A DNA stretch of 64,000 nucleotides from Chimonanthus salicifolius (taxonomy: Eukaryota; Streptophyta; Magnoliopsida; Laurales; Calycanthaceae), in NCBI GenBank assembly GCA_013350335.1, contig CM023536.1, forward strand, positions 7,150,207-7,214,206. Reading direction: 5' to 3'. Below are positions 1-11,760 of this stretch, piece after piece. The first letter of the stretch is position 1. Each line of letters opens with the position of its first letter. The position numbers and the translations under genes were made by a program. Under the pieces are notes generated by a model. That model was not told the DNA's origin, ran no database searches, and saw nothing but the letters and a program-made list of their open reading frames with translations.

Positions 1-281
1 TGCATGTGTGAATCAGAGTTCTAATGTGTACTTGATTCTTTTGAAATTTTCAAATTGATAGTTTTAACTTAGGAGTCTAGTTAGGGTTTTTTTTATTATT
101 ATTATTTTTTATTATTGATTAATTTATTTAGAACTAGGGTTAGACTTAGGTTAGGGTTTTTGAAATTGAAAGGCTATAAATATTCATGTGTATGAAATCC
201 GTGATGGTCGGCTTGACGGTTAAGAATCCCAATAATCTATAGACTTAGTCCGGTGCTCTAAAAAGCCTGGATACCTTAGAC

Positions 282-282
<1 letters not shown>
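1..282. other. Intergenic, no feature seen
   Basis: AT-rich DNA with poly-T tracts and no credible coding or repeat ends. Confidence 0.6.

Positions 283-364
<82 letters not shown>
283..364. repeat. (TA)n microsatellite
   Basis: About 80 bp of uninterrupted AT dinucleotides. Confidence 0.97.
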
Positions 365-367
<3 letters not shown>

Positions 368-1309
368 CAAATTTGGGCAGCCAAGAAAGAGGCCAATTAA
401 AGAGTGAATAAAATTATTTTTCTTTGAGTCCTTCTAGTTGAAGACTCGACCAAGCTTGGTGAAGCTTATTTATCTTGCAATTGGAGCAAAGGGAATTTCT
501 CCATTGTGTTATCAAGTAAGTTCAGTTCTTCTTGCATTGATTGAATCAATTAAACGTTGGTGATTTATTGGATCTAAGGCAAGGAATTGCTGTCCATTTA
601 ATCACCAAATTGTGTGCAAAGTTACGGTTGAATTTCCAAGTGTTGTTTCAACCCAACTCAGCAAAACTCAGAAAGAATTTTGACTGAGTTTGGCCTGCAA
701 AGACCGGGTTTAACAGCGTGTTAGTTGCTGTATTTTGGGCCTGGATAGCAGATGTCTACCCAACTGTGATTGGGCCCTGCATAGCAAAAATGCCCAGCAG
801 AACTAGGCCTGAATATAACAGTTCATGTAAACAGACTGAAAACTCATTCTTATTGGGCCAAGGAATTGGGCGGAGTGCAGCCAGGTTTTGGGCCGAGTTT
901 GGACCCTAAAACTCGAATCTCTTGGACTGAAGATCCAATCCAACTTGAGTTGTACCTTAAATGCTATGTATACGAGGGGATGTGAATGAGTCTGATGAAA
1001 TTAAATAATTTAGCATTTATATTGATTCTTGAGGTCAAAGGTTTGAATCGACATTTGCATTTGAATTTAGAATCTATCTTTTAGCTAAAACACAAGTGTA
1101 TTTAAATTTGAATTCCATACACAAAATAGGATCTCTACTATGTTTATTTCTCCATTTGAATTTTTGCTTAATGAACTTAATATATTTTTATTTGAGTTCC
1201 ATTTTAAAATTTAAAAATATGATAAATTCAAATGTGAAAATTAAGGTGGATGAATTTTTTTTTCATAACTACAGTATTCAGGTCTCTTAGAATATCCGAC
1301 TAATCATTG
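365..1309. other. Intergenic, no feature seen
   Basis: Short chance open frames only. The CAACCCAACTCAGC and GGGCC-rich patches at about 650-900 look like decayed repeat DNA. Confidence 0.5.
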
Positions 1310-1450
1310 AGGTATGTATAAACTTTCCTACCTACATACACCCAGTAACTCTACGGAAAGTGTCCATTTGGAGGTAGTGGATATCGAACTTAGGACTCCT
1401 ATTATCTAAGTTGAGTTTTTGACCATCACTCTAATCCCGTTGGGTCAAGA
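1310..1450 (-). repeat. SINE-like tRNA-derived repeat
   Basis: On minus, the segment reads a box A-like start (GATTAGAGTGATGGTCAA) and a box B-like region near AGTTCGATATCC. A similar copy in the other orientation lies at about 1858-1990. Confidence 0.35.
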
Positions 1451-1857
1451 AGGATGAAACATGTATGAAAATTAATTAATTTTTGTTAAAATGCTTTTAA
1501 TCATTAAGAGCTTGTTAAACTCTTGGGTCATTATACCTTAGTTGCTTTCGGTTTTAAAATTTTCTCAAGCATACTTAACTATGCTTTGGGGTCACAACTA
1601 CTGTCTATAAATTCAGAATGTCAATTCAAATTCTAATTGAATTAATAAATTCATTTAATGAAATTACCAAGTTTTGGCAATAAACTAAATTAAAAATATA
1701 TTGAAGAACTTTAATTAAACATTTAAAAATTTCAAACTATATTTCCAAACATGAATTTGTTTTAGGCTAAAATTTGGCTTTTTTCTGAATCTCAATATAA
1801 ATACATCAACACATTGATGGAATGGGCTATCAAATAACACGTCATCATAATTTGAAA

Positions 1858-1990
1858 GGGTTGGAGTGATGGTCTAGAACCTATATCAGAACGCGGGAGT
1901 TTTGAGTTTAATTTTTACTCCACCCCAAAGGACTACTTCCCATAAATTTATCCAATGTATGTGAGTAGGAAGGCTTGTACATGCTCTAAA
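1858..1990 (+). repeat. SINE-like tRNA-derived repeat
   Basis: Starts GGGTTGGAGTGATGGTCTAG with a box B-like GTTTTGAGTTTAATTTT, then a tail with CCACCCCAAAGGACTACTTCC. Degenerate sibling of 1310-1450. Confidence 0.35.
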
Positions 1991-2656
1991 GAGTAATTGT
2001 TATAGAAAAAAATATACCATGATGCATTTATTCGGGTGGTGGACCCGTTTATTCTCTTGCGCCAGCCCTACCAACCGAGGGTATGAGATTTTGTGCGCTC
2101 CCGAGGTGTTTACTACCGGCCACTCTTCTTAGGGCAAGTGTTTGGGAAAGTCGTTTCCCGGTTCTCAACGGATGCTTCCATGAAATATTGCGGTGAAATC
2201 CAATAAAATTACAAAAACACCCTTGAGATACTAATGGGCCGGGTTTGAGCCTGACAAAGTTCTATAACTGTGGATGGGCTTCTCGGGCTTTTAGACCTTT
2301 CGTAGAGTCAGCATCATGCTGGGTTTGGACCAGGTATTGTCTCAATCAGTCAAGTCCTATTACTTGTGTCACTAAGGCTACTTATGCCATTGGGCTTTTG
2401 GGCCAAATTTTGTCCTCATTCTTTAATGGACCCATATATTCATGGTTAAAATGTCACCTTAAATCTGAAATCTTGGCTACTATGTTTTACTCTTTATGAA
2501 CGTCAAACATGAAAATGTAAGTATTTTCTTGAATCTACATTCACAGTAGCAAATTAAAGTTTAGGCAAAAATGGGTGAAATCTTCAATCCATTTTAGTCG
2601 ATATTACAGTGTAATTTGGAAATTCTTACCTGATTTTTTTTATTCTCAATATTATT
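1991..2656. other. Intergenic, no feature seen
   Basis: Mixed-composition DNA with GGGCCGGG and GGGCTTTTGGGCC patches at 2230-2420; no coding signal. Confidence 0.5.
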
Positions 2657-2665
2657 TGACATTTT

Positions 2666-2861
2666 TTTTTTAATTTACGTGTAAGAAACTGCAGGAAACC
2701 CAACATAAAATCCTCGAAAAATCCAACGTAAAATCCCCATGAGTGATACCCATTGCCCTTAGGGCACACCAGACGAAGCCATGGGGACTCAAACTTGACA
2801 CCTCTCAGCTTTTTAAGGTGGGAGATTACCAGTTGAACTACACCCATGAAGGCTTATCATC
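2666..2861 (-). mobile_element. tRNA-derived SINE with target-site duplication
   Basis: The minus strand starts GGGTGTAGTTCAACTGG (box A) and has a box B-like AAGTTTGAGTCCCC about 40 bp on, then a body ending GTTTCTTACACGTAAATT and an A-rich tail. The direct repeat TGACATTTT flanks it (about 2657-2665 and 2862-2870). It belongs with the SINEs at 25.5 and 46.2 kb and resembles the plant Au type. Confidence 0.75.
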
Positions 2862-2870
2862 TGACATTTT

Positions 2871-3699
2871 AATGTCACCTCAAATCCATGTGGTGGTCAG
2901 GTATTAGATTTAGAATGTGCTTCTATATAAATGAGATTGAGTTAGTCTAATATATACATGCATATTAGCTAGAGCCCGACGGGCTTTCTATGTTCTAGCT
3001 TGATTTTGTTAAGTTTGAAAATTTTGTAGTTGAAGCCCACATAGAAAGCTTGTTTATCCATCAAAGGAATAATCTATCAAGTCCTGTCATTTAAGGCCCA
3101 TTTAATAAGTCCATGTTGAAGGCTAATTTGTTTAAAGACCATTTTTTATTATTAGTTTCACAATTATTTATGTTTTCAGTTGAAAAATTATCCACTTATC
3201 CAATTTGACTCACTATTGAAGTAGGAACAAGTTCTAAGGTTTTGCCTTTAAAATCATACACATGATCCAATATAGGATTTTAATACTTTAAAAATATAGG
3301 TTTTGATAAATCTCAATATCCTAAAATTAGGATAAAAGTAAGTGAGCAGTGTCACACATATTGTCTCGGTGGAAATGAGAAACCATTTTGTCTTTTATTT
3401 TTGTTTGAAAAAGTGAATTTTTTTTTTCATATTTACAAATGTTTTAGAATTAATGAATTTTAATTTCTTAATTTTTTTTTATAATGTTTAACTTTGTAAG
3501 TAAATGTTATAGAGTCAGAGAATGACGAAGTCGAAAAATCAAGCACAATAAAACTGTGAAACAATGAATGGGATTGATGTGGACACATTAATCATCTATT
3601 ATATATTATAATGTGAACGTCAAAATATTTTTTTTTATTGAAAAAAGATGATCATAATTTCATGAGAGCTTTTCTATCATTCAAATTATAATAATGTGA
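2871..3699. other. Intergenic, no feature seen
   Basis: AT-rich, many T-runs. Nothing identified. Confidence 0.55.
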
Positions 3700-3795
3700 A
3701 AAGGGATAATAATCTCGCCCGATACGATAGGTATCGGAGATTATTTTTATCGGCCGATATTTGATATATATTAGTGATATTAGAGCGCGTTTTTA
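3700..3795. mobile_element. Fragment of the ATCGGCCGATAT hAT-type family
   Basis: Contains CGATACGATAGGTATCGG and ATCGGCCGATATTTGATA. Too short to show ends. Confidence 0.45.
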
Positions 3796-4378
3796 TAAAA
3801 TTGAGAGTGTCTTTATCAACCGGCAAAAATGAAATGTTGAACATCTTTCTATTAAAAAGGAAATATTGAATATCTGATGAAATTAAAAAAAAATAAAATA
3901 AAAAATACTAGAGACGAAGGCCCTAACTTTGCTAATTATTATAATTAGATGTCTTCCACGTGACTTTTCTCTTCCTACTATAGTAGTAGTTCAAAATGTT
4001 AACCGTAGCCCCCACCATTTTACTAATTGCAACATGCCCTCGCCTTGGAGTTTTGTCATTGAAGGGGATTCTGAAGATGCACTTAAATGGGTGGATGGGT
4101 TGCGGCGTCCACTTTGGAGATTGGTTAACGACTCAGCGTAGTTAGAGAGGTGATAAAATCGGCAAAAGAGTTGAAAGTATCTTTTTCTAAAGGTGGCTGT
4201 TCGGCTATTGAAGTGGCGGACTACTTCATGCGTTTTCTTGATATGATGTTCTCTTTCTTTTGTTTGCTCTTTTTTCTTTCTTTCCTTTTGGTCTAATTCT
4301 TTTAGACTCTTTTTTTCTTTCTTTTTTATCTCTCCTCTCTTCTTTTCTAATGAAATTTTTATGCTATAAAAAAAAAAA
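3796..4378. other. Intergenic, pyrimidine-rich stretch
   Basis: A CTTT-rich run (about 4245-4370) lies directly beside fold-back element 1. No gene is seen. Confidence 0.5.
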
Positions 4379-5815
4379 GGCCTGCCCATCCTAACACGGG
4401 ACTTTTCTATCAGGAGACATAGGTTTTCAAAATTTCAAGTGAAAAGTCTATTTTACCCTTCATCTTTTGTATCTCTTTAAAAATAAAATGTTAGTGGTGT
4501 ACCTGCTTTTGAACCGAGTGGTGCACTGATAATTCCGAGGGGTACACCACTCAGTATTTCACTGATCATTTTCAAAAACTCAGTGCTCAGTATCTCTTTT
4601 AAAACTTCAAAGTTATTTTTTAAGCACTGTGTATTTCCAAAATTTCTCAAATTGAATATCTGGACTAATTACAATAACCTGATAAAAATACTTTAAGACT
4701 TCAAGGTCTTATAAAACTCCCAAAAGCTTAAAACACAGTGTTTTACAAATAAGGGTATCCCTTGGCTGTGCCGAAACACATTTGGGAGTGTTAAAAGACC
4801 TTTAAGTCTTAAAGTATTTTTATCAGGTTATCGTAATTAATCCGAATATTCAACTTGAATTTTTTTAGAAATACACAGCGATTAAAAAATAAGGGTCTAT
4901 GTTGCATATGCTACAGTAATGCATAGTGCATTAGTTAAATAATAAAATCTCTTTAAAGTTATTTTTTAAGTACTGTATATTTCTAAAATTTCTCAAATTA
5001 AATACTCGAACTAGTTACGATAATCTGATAAAAATATGTTAAGACTTAAAGGTTTTTTTACACTCCCAAATATGTTTTCGGCGCAACCGAGGTTACCCTT
5101 ATTTATAAAACACTGTGTTTAACTATTTGAGAGCGACAAAAGACCTTTAAGTCTTAAAGTATTTTTATTCGGTTATCGTAATTAGTCCGAATATTCAATT
5201 TGATAAATTTTGGAAATACACAGTGCTTAAAAAATAACGATCTATGTTACAGATGCTACAGTAATGTATAGTGCATTAGTTAAATAATAAAATCTACTTT
5301 AAAGTTATTTTTTAAACACTTTGTATTTTTAAAATTTCTCAAATTGAATATCCGGACTAATTACAATAATCTGATAAAAATACTTTAAGATTTCAAGGTT
5401 TTTGACATTTCCAAATGTGTTTTCTGCACAATCGAGGGATATTCTTATTTGTAAAATACTGTGTTTTATATATTTTGGAGTGTCAAAAGACCTTGAAATT
5501 TAAAGTATTTTTACCAGGTTATTCTAATTAGTCTAAATATTCAATTTGAGACATTTTGGAAATATATAGTAAATAAAAAATAACTTTAAAATTTTAAAAA
5601 AATACTGAACATTGAGTTTTTAAAAATTATTAGTGAAACACTGAGCTGTACACCACTCAAAATTATCAGTGCACAGTTCGGTTCAAAGCAGGTACACCAT
5701 TAATATTTGCTTTTGAAAGAGACACAGATGAGATGAAGAGTAAAATTGACTTTTCATTTTAAATTTTAAAAACCCGTGTACCTGATAAAAAAGTCCCGTG
5801 TTAAGATCGGCTGCC
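4379..5815. mobile_element. Large fold-back element 1 (three palindromic modules)
   Basis: The ends are long imperfect inverted repeats: the left starts GGCCTGCCCATCCTAACACG, the right, read backwards, GGCAGCCGATCTTAACACG. Both continue for over 200 bp, including TGGTGTACCTGCTTTGAACC-like parts. Between them are three copies of a palindromic module of about 300 bp (about 4610-4890, 4945-5240, 5290-5585), each with AAAATACTTTAAGACTT arms. The flanks are A-runs (TA11 and TTA8), so the target duplication is ambiguous. No coding capacity. The ends and 9-bp duplications of related copies point to a Mutator-like non-autonomous element. Confidence 0.8.
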
Positions 5816-5884
5816 TTAAAAAAAACATGCCACTTGATGTAACGCTATAGGAGGGCATTCCCACGTTATAAATGCAATTGCGTG

Positions 5885-6050
5885 TAGGGTTGTAAATTGG
5901 GTCGGGTAGAGTTGGATTGGGTTCATACTAACCTACTTCAGAAGTAAGCTTTTCAATCATAGTTCGGATATTCAAAATATATGCTTTTAATAGATTGAGT
6001 TTATTTTAACCTACTTTAGATGTAAGATTTTCAATCCTAGATCCAATTTT
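5885..6050. repeat. GGGTCGG-type MITE remnant
   Basis: Left end TAGGGTTGTAAATTGGGTCG is recognisable; no right end is seen. Member of the family described at 43273-43637. Confidence 0.45.
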
Positions 6051-6104
6051 CAAAATATTCGCATGAGAGAGGCAATTAGATACATAATATGTTGATGAAA
6101 TTAT

Positions 6105-6300
6105 ATATTTCCTCTATACTAAATTAGTTGTCTTATATGGATTTTAGAATTATTTCAAAATAATTGTCTCATTTATATTAAAGTAGTATAAAGTGTGTTA
6201 AAATTGAATAAGATCGCATGAAGTGCTAGTCTTATATAGAGGGTTTCTTAAAAAATATAAATATTTCAAACAAGACAACTAAAATAAGACAGAGGGAGTA
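6105..6300. mobile_element. Stowaway-like MITE
   Basis: Left end CCTCTATACTAAATTAGTTG and right end (backwards) TACTCCCTCTGTCTTATTTT form inverted repeats, bounded by TA. About 200 bp, non-coding, typical of Tc1/Mariner MITEs. Confidence 0.7.
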
Positions 6301-7500
6301 TAAAATATTGTATCTTTAATTTGGATCACGGGTCTCCTCTATTTTTCACTTTAACTTGAATTGATCCAAAAAAAAAATCTTAAGTCTTCAAAACTTTTGA
6401 AACTGATCCAGTGATGATTATTGACCCGTCTGATTATGATTTGGTGATGGAGATTCATTTTTCTAGATGCCTTTCAACTTAAAATAAACCACCACAAATG
6501 AATACTTTCTATAGACTCAATTGTCCACTTAATTATATGAGTTGACCCATGAGCTAATTTGATCTGATCCGACTTTAATTAGTTGGTCCGAATAGATGAA
6601 TTGAATGAAAAAGCAGCAATCTAAATTTAGTATGAATGAACTAAAGTTTGGCTCTTAACTCGATTTCTCCGTCTTCGACTTGTGCACGTCAAGAAAAGGC
6701 ACTAGTGCGGCAAGTGTTAAAGTCTCCAATTAAAATTTTGAACTAGGGATTTGCCTAACAGATAAGAATCAGTCTCAGGAAGCAGCGGTTTTGTGTTCGA
6801 TTCACACTCAACTCAAATGGACCACTTCCTGTACTTTTACTCAGTGTGAATGGATTTGGAGGTTTTTACACGTCTCCAAAGACTGAAAGACACTTTCGGT
6901 CATAAAAATAAAAATGACCTTAGTATCCAATGCGAAATCAAATCGAGTTGGGGGGAAGGACATCTCTATTCTCTAGTGGCTTTTAAAATTATAAATCCAG
7001 ACATTGATCTCAAAGTTCGTTAAGAGATCTAAATTTTGTGAGAAAGGTCAGGAAGAAGAGATGAAGTAGCCCTATATTTGGATGTTGATGTCACTGATTA
7101 CATCATATTCTTACCTAAACTTTATCTGGAGATAGCTTGAAAAATCAAAGTCACTCGTTTTGAAACCAGTTGCACTGGTAATTTCTCTCAGAAATCCAGC
7201 TGGTTCAGAAATTCTTTGTTTCACATATGGGCTTAGAATTTGTTGGATAGGGTCGGCTTCAGGTCGATAATTCAACATGGCTAAAGGTCTTCACTCTTGA
7301 CTTTCATTACAATTATTTATAAAAAACAAAAATAATAAAAATGAAAAAGATAGATTTTAATCAGAAAATAAAAGAAAGAAGATTTTTGTTTTCCGTAAGA
7401 GTATTGGACTATGAAAAATCGAGGCAACATTTGAAGAATTCGGATCCTTTGGACTTACTCTTGAGGAAACATAAAATTTATATAGAGTGACATTTGTTTG
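6301..7500. other. Intergenic apart from a SINE-like repeat
   Basis: No coding or RNA gene recognised outside 6735-6910. Confidence 0.5.
6735..6910 (+). repeat. SINE-like repeat
   Basis: Box A-like GATTTGCCTAACAGATAAG, then box B-like TGTGTTCGATTCACAC, followed by a body with GGACCACTTCCTG. No flanking repeat identified. Confidence 0.4.
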
Positions 7501-7694
7501 AGGATCTCCTTCTATGGATATTTTGTATAACTCGACACGGATTTTACTGTATTGCCCATTTTGCCTTTTGAATCAGCTCGTCGAACCCTTTACTGTAAAT
7601 GATTCAAAGGGTTAAGCGAGTTGATTCGAAGGGCAAAATGGACAATACAGTAAAACTCGTGTCGGGTTACACAAAATGTCTGTGGGAGGATCGC
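7501..7694. mobile_element. Hairpin MITE, nearly full-length inverted repeat
   Basis: About 90-bp arms: the left contains CGACACGGATTTTACTGTAT, the right reads back as CGACACGAGTTTTACTGTAT, and they meet at GAACCCTTTACTGTAAATGA. No clear target duplication. Confidence 0.75.
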
Positions 7695-7708
7695 TATCCT
7701 TATTTTAG

Positions 7709-7895
7709 AGGTAGTGATTTTACACCTCTATTTTCTCTCATGGTGCATTTCTTTAAAAGGAATTTTTAAATTTGCTCTTGTTTTTAGAAAAGAGGATCAG
7801 AGAGGAGAGGAGAGGAGAGAAGCGGAGGCAAATTTGAAAATTCATTTTAAAGGGATGCACCATTTGAGAAAATGGAGGGTTAAAAAATCATTACT
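7709..7895. mobile_element. Hairpin MITE with 10-bp target duplication
   Basis: Arms AGGTAGTGATTTTACACC and (backwards) AGTAATGATTTTTTAACCC, with ATGGTGCAT shared further in. CTTATTTTAG flanks both sides (7699-7708 and 7896-7905), which suits a Mutator-like MITE. It lies directly beside the previous hairpin. Confidence 0.8.
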
Positions 7896-7905
7896 CTTAT
7901 TTTAG

Positions 7906-8735
7906 GCTTGGTAGGGTTATGTACTTTTTGAATCCGGTCAAATTCAAATTTATTTCTGGTCGAATTAGGTTGAGTCGAATTACATTTGATGGATGAATGA
8001 TCCTAATCTGAAAACATTCAGTAAGAAAAAGATAAAAGAATCTAGAGTGATCAAGTTGAACAAGAAAACCAAAATTAGGAACTGGTCAATGTCCATTTTG
8101 TAGTGGCTGATTAGTCATGCCTTATGTTTTAAGTCACCTCAACAGATAATTACATCAAAGCTTAGGAACATGGATGGGACTTCAACTCTAATCTGATAAT
8201 CTCTATGACTCTATAACATATATGAGAGAAATGATGATTATACTGGTCAAATTTAGTAAGTTTAATGTAGTTTTCCCTGTTAAGCTACTTTGATTTCTTA
8301 TGAATTACTTAGGTTATGTTTTATGTCTATCTTTTTTTCAATATTTTTTTTTCATGACTATTATTTAAGACCTCTTTTTTCTAATTCGTATGGATACATC
8401 CGAGAAAAATTGCATCATGCTTCAAGGAGCAATTGAAAAGGCTCATCTTGCAACAAGGCAGATTTTTTATAAGACCATACTCCAAGATAAAGCCGTGTAC
8501 GTCACATATGATTGGATGTGTTGTACGTAGACATGGCAATAGTTAAGTTAGTTAAGTTTTAAATTGGGTCGGGTTATCAATTAAATGGTTCAAGTCGGTC
8601 ATTTATTAAAACAAATCCGTTCGGATTGAGTTAGATTTCAGTAGGTCTACTTTTAGTTAGTCAATATAAGCATAATAGTAATATATTAGTACGTGTGTAT
8701 TATGAAAATTTCTGTTGAATGCATTTTTTATAAGA
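7906..8735. other. Intergenic
   Basis: Weak GGGTCGGGTT traces near 8560-8600, otherwise nothing identified. Confidence 0.5.
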
Positions 8736-8930
8736 TACTTCTACCGTCTCATTTTAGTTGTTTCATTTGAAATATTTATATTTTTTAAGCAACTCTCTAT
8801 ATAAGGCTAACACTTTATGTGATCCCATCTATTTTCAATACACTTTATACTACTCCGATGTGAACGGGACAACTATTTTGGGCCAATTCCAAAATCCATA
8901 TCAGAAAATTAAATTGGGAGAGAGAGAGTA
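8736..8930. mobile_element. Stowaway-like MITE
   Basis: Begins TACTTCTACCGTCTCATTTT and ends GGGAGAGAGAGAGTA; the ends are diverged inverted repeats. The internal GGGACAACTATTTTGG matches the AGTTGTTTC arm region. Confidence 0.5.
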
Positions 8931-9183
8931 TTATTTAATATATATAATAAGCATTAGATTTGTTATATACATATAATACATACGACAATTAGATTTCGGC
9001 CTACATAGAAATTTCAATCCTCAAGAGGACTAAATTTTAGCCAAAAACATTGGTAATTTTAGTCTATTTTGAATTCTAATTTTTTCATTTAATTTTTTAA
9101 ATAGAAATATAAAATAGACTGAAAATTTAATCAAAATAAACTCAAACGAAGTTAAAAGTTCAAATAAGATCAATACCTATTAC

Positions 9184-9270
9184 TAGGACTGAAATCGGGT
9201 CCGCCGAGTCAAGTTTCTTAAAACCTAATCCGACCCGCATGATTTCTCCTCGACCCGAGTTTCACCCCTA
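9184..9270. mobile_element. Deleted GGGTCGG-type hAT MITE (87 bp)
   Basis: TAGGACTGAAATCGGGTCCG at the left and ACCCGAGTTTCACCCCTA at the right. The flanks CCTATTAC and CCTGTTTC agree at 6 of 8 positions. Confidence 0.6.
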
Positions 9271-9697
9271 CCTGTTTCTCCTTCGTAACTTGACCTATTG
9301 TCACTGCTAATGAGGCCTCATGGGTACACTCCAAACTACAAAGATTCAAACAAGTATTATTTTATATATTCCGAGAGATATCACTCCCTTAATATTATTA
9401 GATTTTATTTTTATATTTTTTAGTTATACTTTTTCTTAGTTGACCATTTTAATGTGTTAATTAAACTCATTTATGAAATTCTTTCTTTCTATTATGATTT
9501 ATCTACTTTTATTTTTATCTTTTGCTATTCTATTTTCTCCTTAGTTGTGATTCACCGTGCTTCACACGTTTATTAACAAAATCACTAAAAAAGACTCATT
9601 TATATTGGAGAAATAAAAAATAAAATTAAAAAAATATGACAAACATCACGGTGTACTTTCGTATCTTAAAAAGTCTCTCTTTTTTGTTACGTATAAG

Positions 9698-10061
9698 GAA
9701 GGATTGAAATCTCGGCTGTTGACCGATAAACTGATATATAACCGATATATATACAGGCCAAATATCAGCTGATATCATAAATATGACCCTTAAAATACTG
9801 ATTTCGGACGTAGACCCAACTGATATCTCAGTCGATATCGCCCAATATCGGGTTAATATCGTCCACGATATCGGCCGATATTTAAAATATCGACTGGTAT
9901 TTTCCTTTTAAAAATTTCAAAAAAAAGATACAAGACAAGTTTTTCAGTTTTTAAATTTTTTAATTCAAGAAATTAAAAAAAAAAGACAACCCATATTTAA
10001 AAGAGGAAGAAGAAGAAGGAGAGAGAATGATATCGGCACAATAACGAGATTTTGACCCCTG
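9698..10061. mobile_element. ATCGGCCGATAT-family hAT-type MITE
   Basis: Right end GATTTTGACCCCTG matches the element in D intron 5; left end GAAGGATTGAAATCTCGG is a decayed CAGGGATTG. Flanks CGTATAAG and TGTATATG match at 6 of 8. The interior is rich in GATATCGGCCGATATT-like palindromes. Confidence 0.65.
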
Positions 10062-10493
10062 TGTATATGTAGAAAGATTGATAATAGAAATTCTATCTTC
10101 ATATCTAAACTTAAATTCGTTTTATCTCTACTGATTTTATTATTTACTTATTTTTGACAAATGTTCATAATACAAACTAAGTTATATTTTTACAATTCAT
10201 AAATTGTAATTCTTTATTTTTATAGTATTTCCCATACCTAATCTTGGTCCAAGTCTCATACAACAGTACCACTACCTAACCCCAAATGACCAGAACAAAA
10301 GAGAAAAGAAAATATGTACTTAATAGATAACTAAACAACAGAGGGATTAATGTGAAAGGAACCCATTTAGTAATTATTATAATGAGTTTGAATAATTTAA
10401 TAGCAAGGACTAAGCTATGACCTTTCAGTTTTTGTATTATTATTCAATTCAATGTTTTTGCTTGGGTCAAACACAGCACCCTGTAAACAGATG

Positions 10494-10516
10494 GCTAGAG
10501 CTGAGGTTGGACAGCT
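10494..10516 (+). promoter_or_regulatory. Conserved distal upstream block of gene A
   Basis: Contains AGCTGAGGTTGGACA, the reverse complement of a 15-base core (TGTCCAACCTCAGCT) found 1.1-1.5 kb upstream of every laccase copy here. A second shared patch, CCCCAAATGACCAG, lies at about 10282. Function unknown. Confidence 0.45.
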
Positions 10517-10789
10517 AAGATAAATTACCAACTAATCACTTCTCTCTTTTAACTTAGCATTCAATGATTGGAGAAGATGAAGTTTCACAGCAAATCACTT
10601 GAAGGCCCATGGTCAATTCCACATTTTTCATATTCAATTTAGGAGATTAAATATTCTAAAGAGATATAATGGAAATTTCACTCACATTAAAATTATATTA
10701 TTCAATTGTTTTTATAGGATTGAATGAAAAATGTTTGAAAAGATTAGAGGGTCTTTGATCTAAATGTTGGGAAGGAAACATCTTCCTTA

Positions 10790-11110
10790 GAATGCGGAAA
10801 TAGTAATATTGAAAAAAATCAATCACAAAGAATCAAATCACAACACAGAAATTACGTCTATAAGTTCAAATCAGATCAACTATATCTAAAGACAAGAAAT
10901 CGAAGAACATACGGCTATAACCCTCCTTACAATTTTTGCTCTACCTTCTCCGATGAAATAGAGACATTATATGCTCTTGTGATTAAGGTTTATAAAAGGT
11001 GCAATGCAAAAAATTACAAAATTGCCCTCTAATAAACTATGGGTCGAGCAATGCAAATCGGATTAATAGTGTAGATCTCATGATCAAGTTCCATAGAATC
11101 TAACACTAAA
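10790..11110 (-). repeat. LTR-like repeat upstream of gene A
   Basis: Holds GAATCAAATCACAACACAG, a CAAGAAATCGAAGAAC stretch and ATGATCAAGTTCCATAGAATC, similar in order to the repeats at 27.0 and 47.2 kb. Confidence 0.3.
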
Positions 11111-11574
11111 TTCCGTTAAGAATATAGAGATCCACTTAAAAATGATACCCTATTAATTTAAAATCTCTTGTTTTTCCTTTATATTTGCTTTTAATCTACA
11201 TATGTTGAATAATTAGATTTTAAATATCTGTTTTTTAAGCTGAAAATTCTAATCTCTAAAGAGTAAAATAAATAATCCATATTTAGAAGTATGAAGCAGT
11301 AATCCTCATTAAACATTTAAATTGAGCTGTTCTTTTTCTAGAAAGCAACACTGTGACCGACAACGGGAGAGGCTTTGGGAGGGTTTTAGAAACTGGTGGC
11401 CATCTTCAAAGAAGAAACGTCAAAGGCGATTGCTTGGTGGACTGGTTCTCTCCATATCTCTTCCTTCTCCTCAATTTTCTTTCACCATGTTTTTCCATGC
11501 AAAAATTTCTTTGTCGCAGATAGGCAACAAAAGTCATAATAATCTAAGCAGTCACGCAACGTGTGGGAGCCTTT

Positions 11575-11612
11575 GATGCCTATATAACTCATCATTACTC
11601 TTGTTTCTACTA
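11575..11612 (+). promoter_or_regulatory. Core promoter of laccase gene A
   Basis: A TATA box (TATATAA, 11581-11587) lies about 175 bp before the start codon. The context GATGCCTATATAA is repeated, with minor changes, in front of all five laccase genes, so transcription should start near 11610. The start site is inferred from the usual TATA spacing. Confidence 0.7.
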
Positions 11613-11760
11613 TAAATTTGTAAGACTTGAATATCAATCCATATACAGATATTTGAGACAGATTTTCTTTTTCTACTGTCCTTCAAAAGAATCTTACCAA
11701 GCAGAGAAACAGAGCTTTCCTCTGCTTCATCTCTCTTATTCCTTTGGTTTCCATTCCAAT

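Noticed and set aside
283..364. Possible regulatory or replication role for the AT run
   Set aside because: It is a plain dinucleotide microsatellite.
2626..2847. 73-codon minus frame
   Set aside because: It covers a tRNA-derived SINE and its tail.
7714..7905. 63-codon frame at 7714
   Set aside because: It lies almost wholly within a hairpin MITE.
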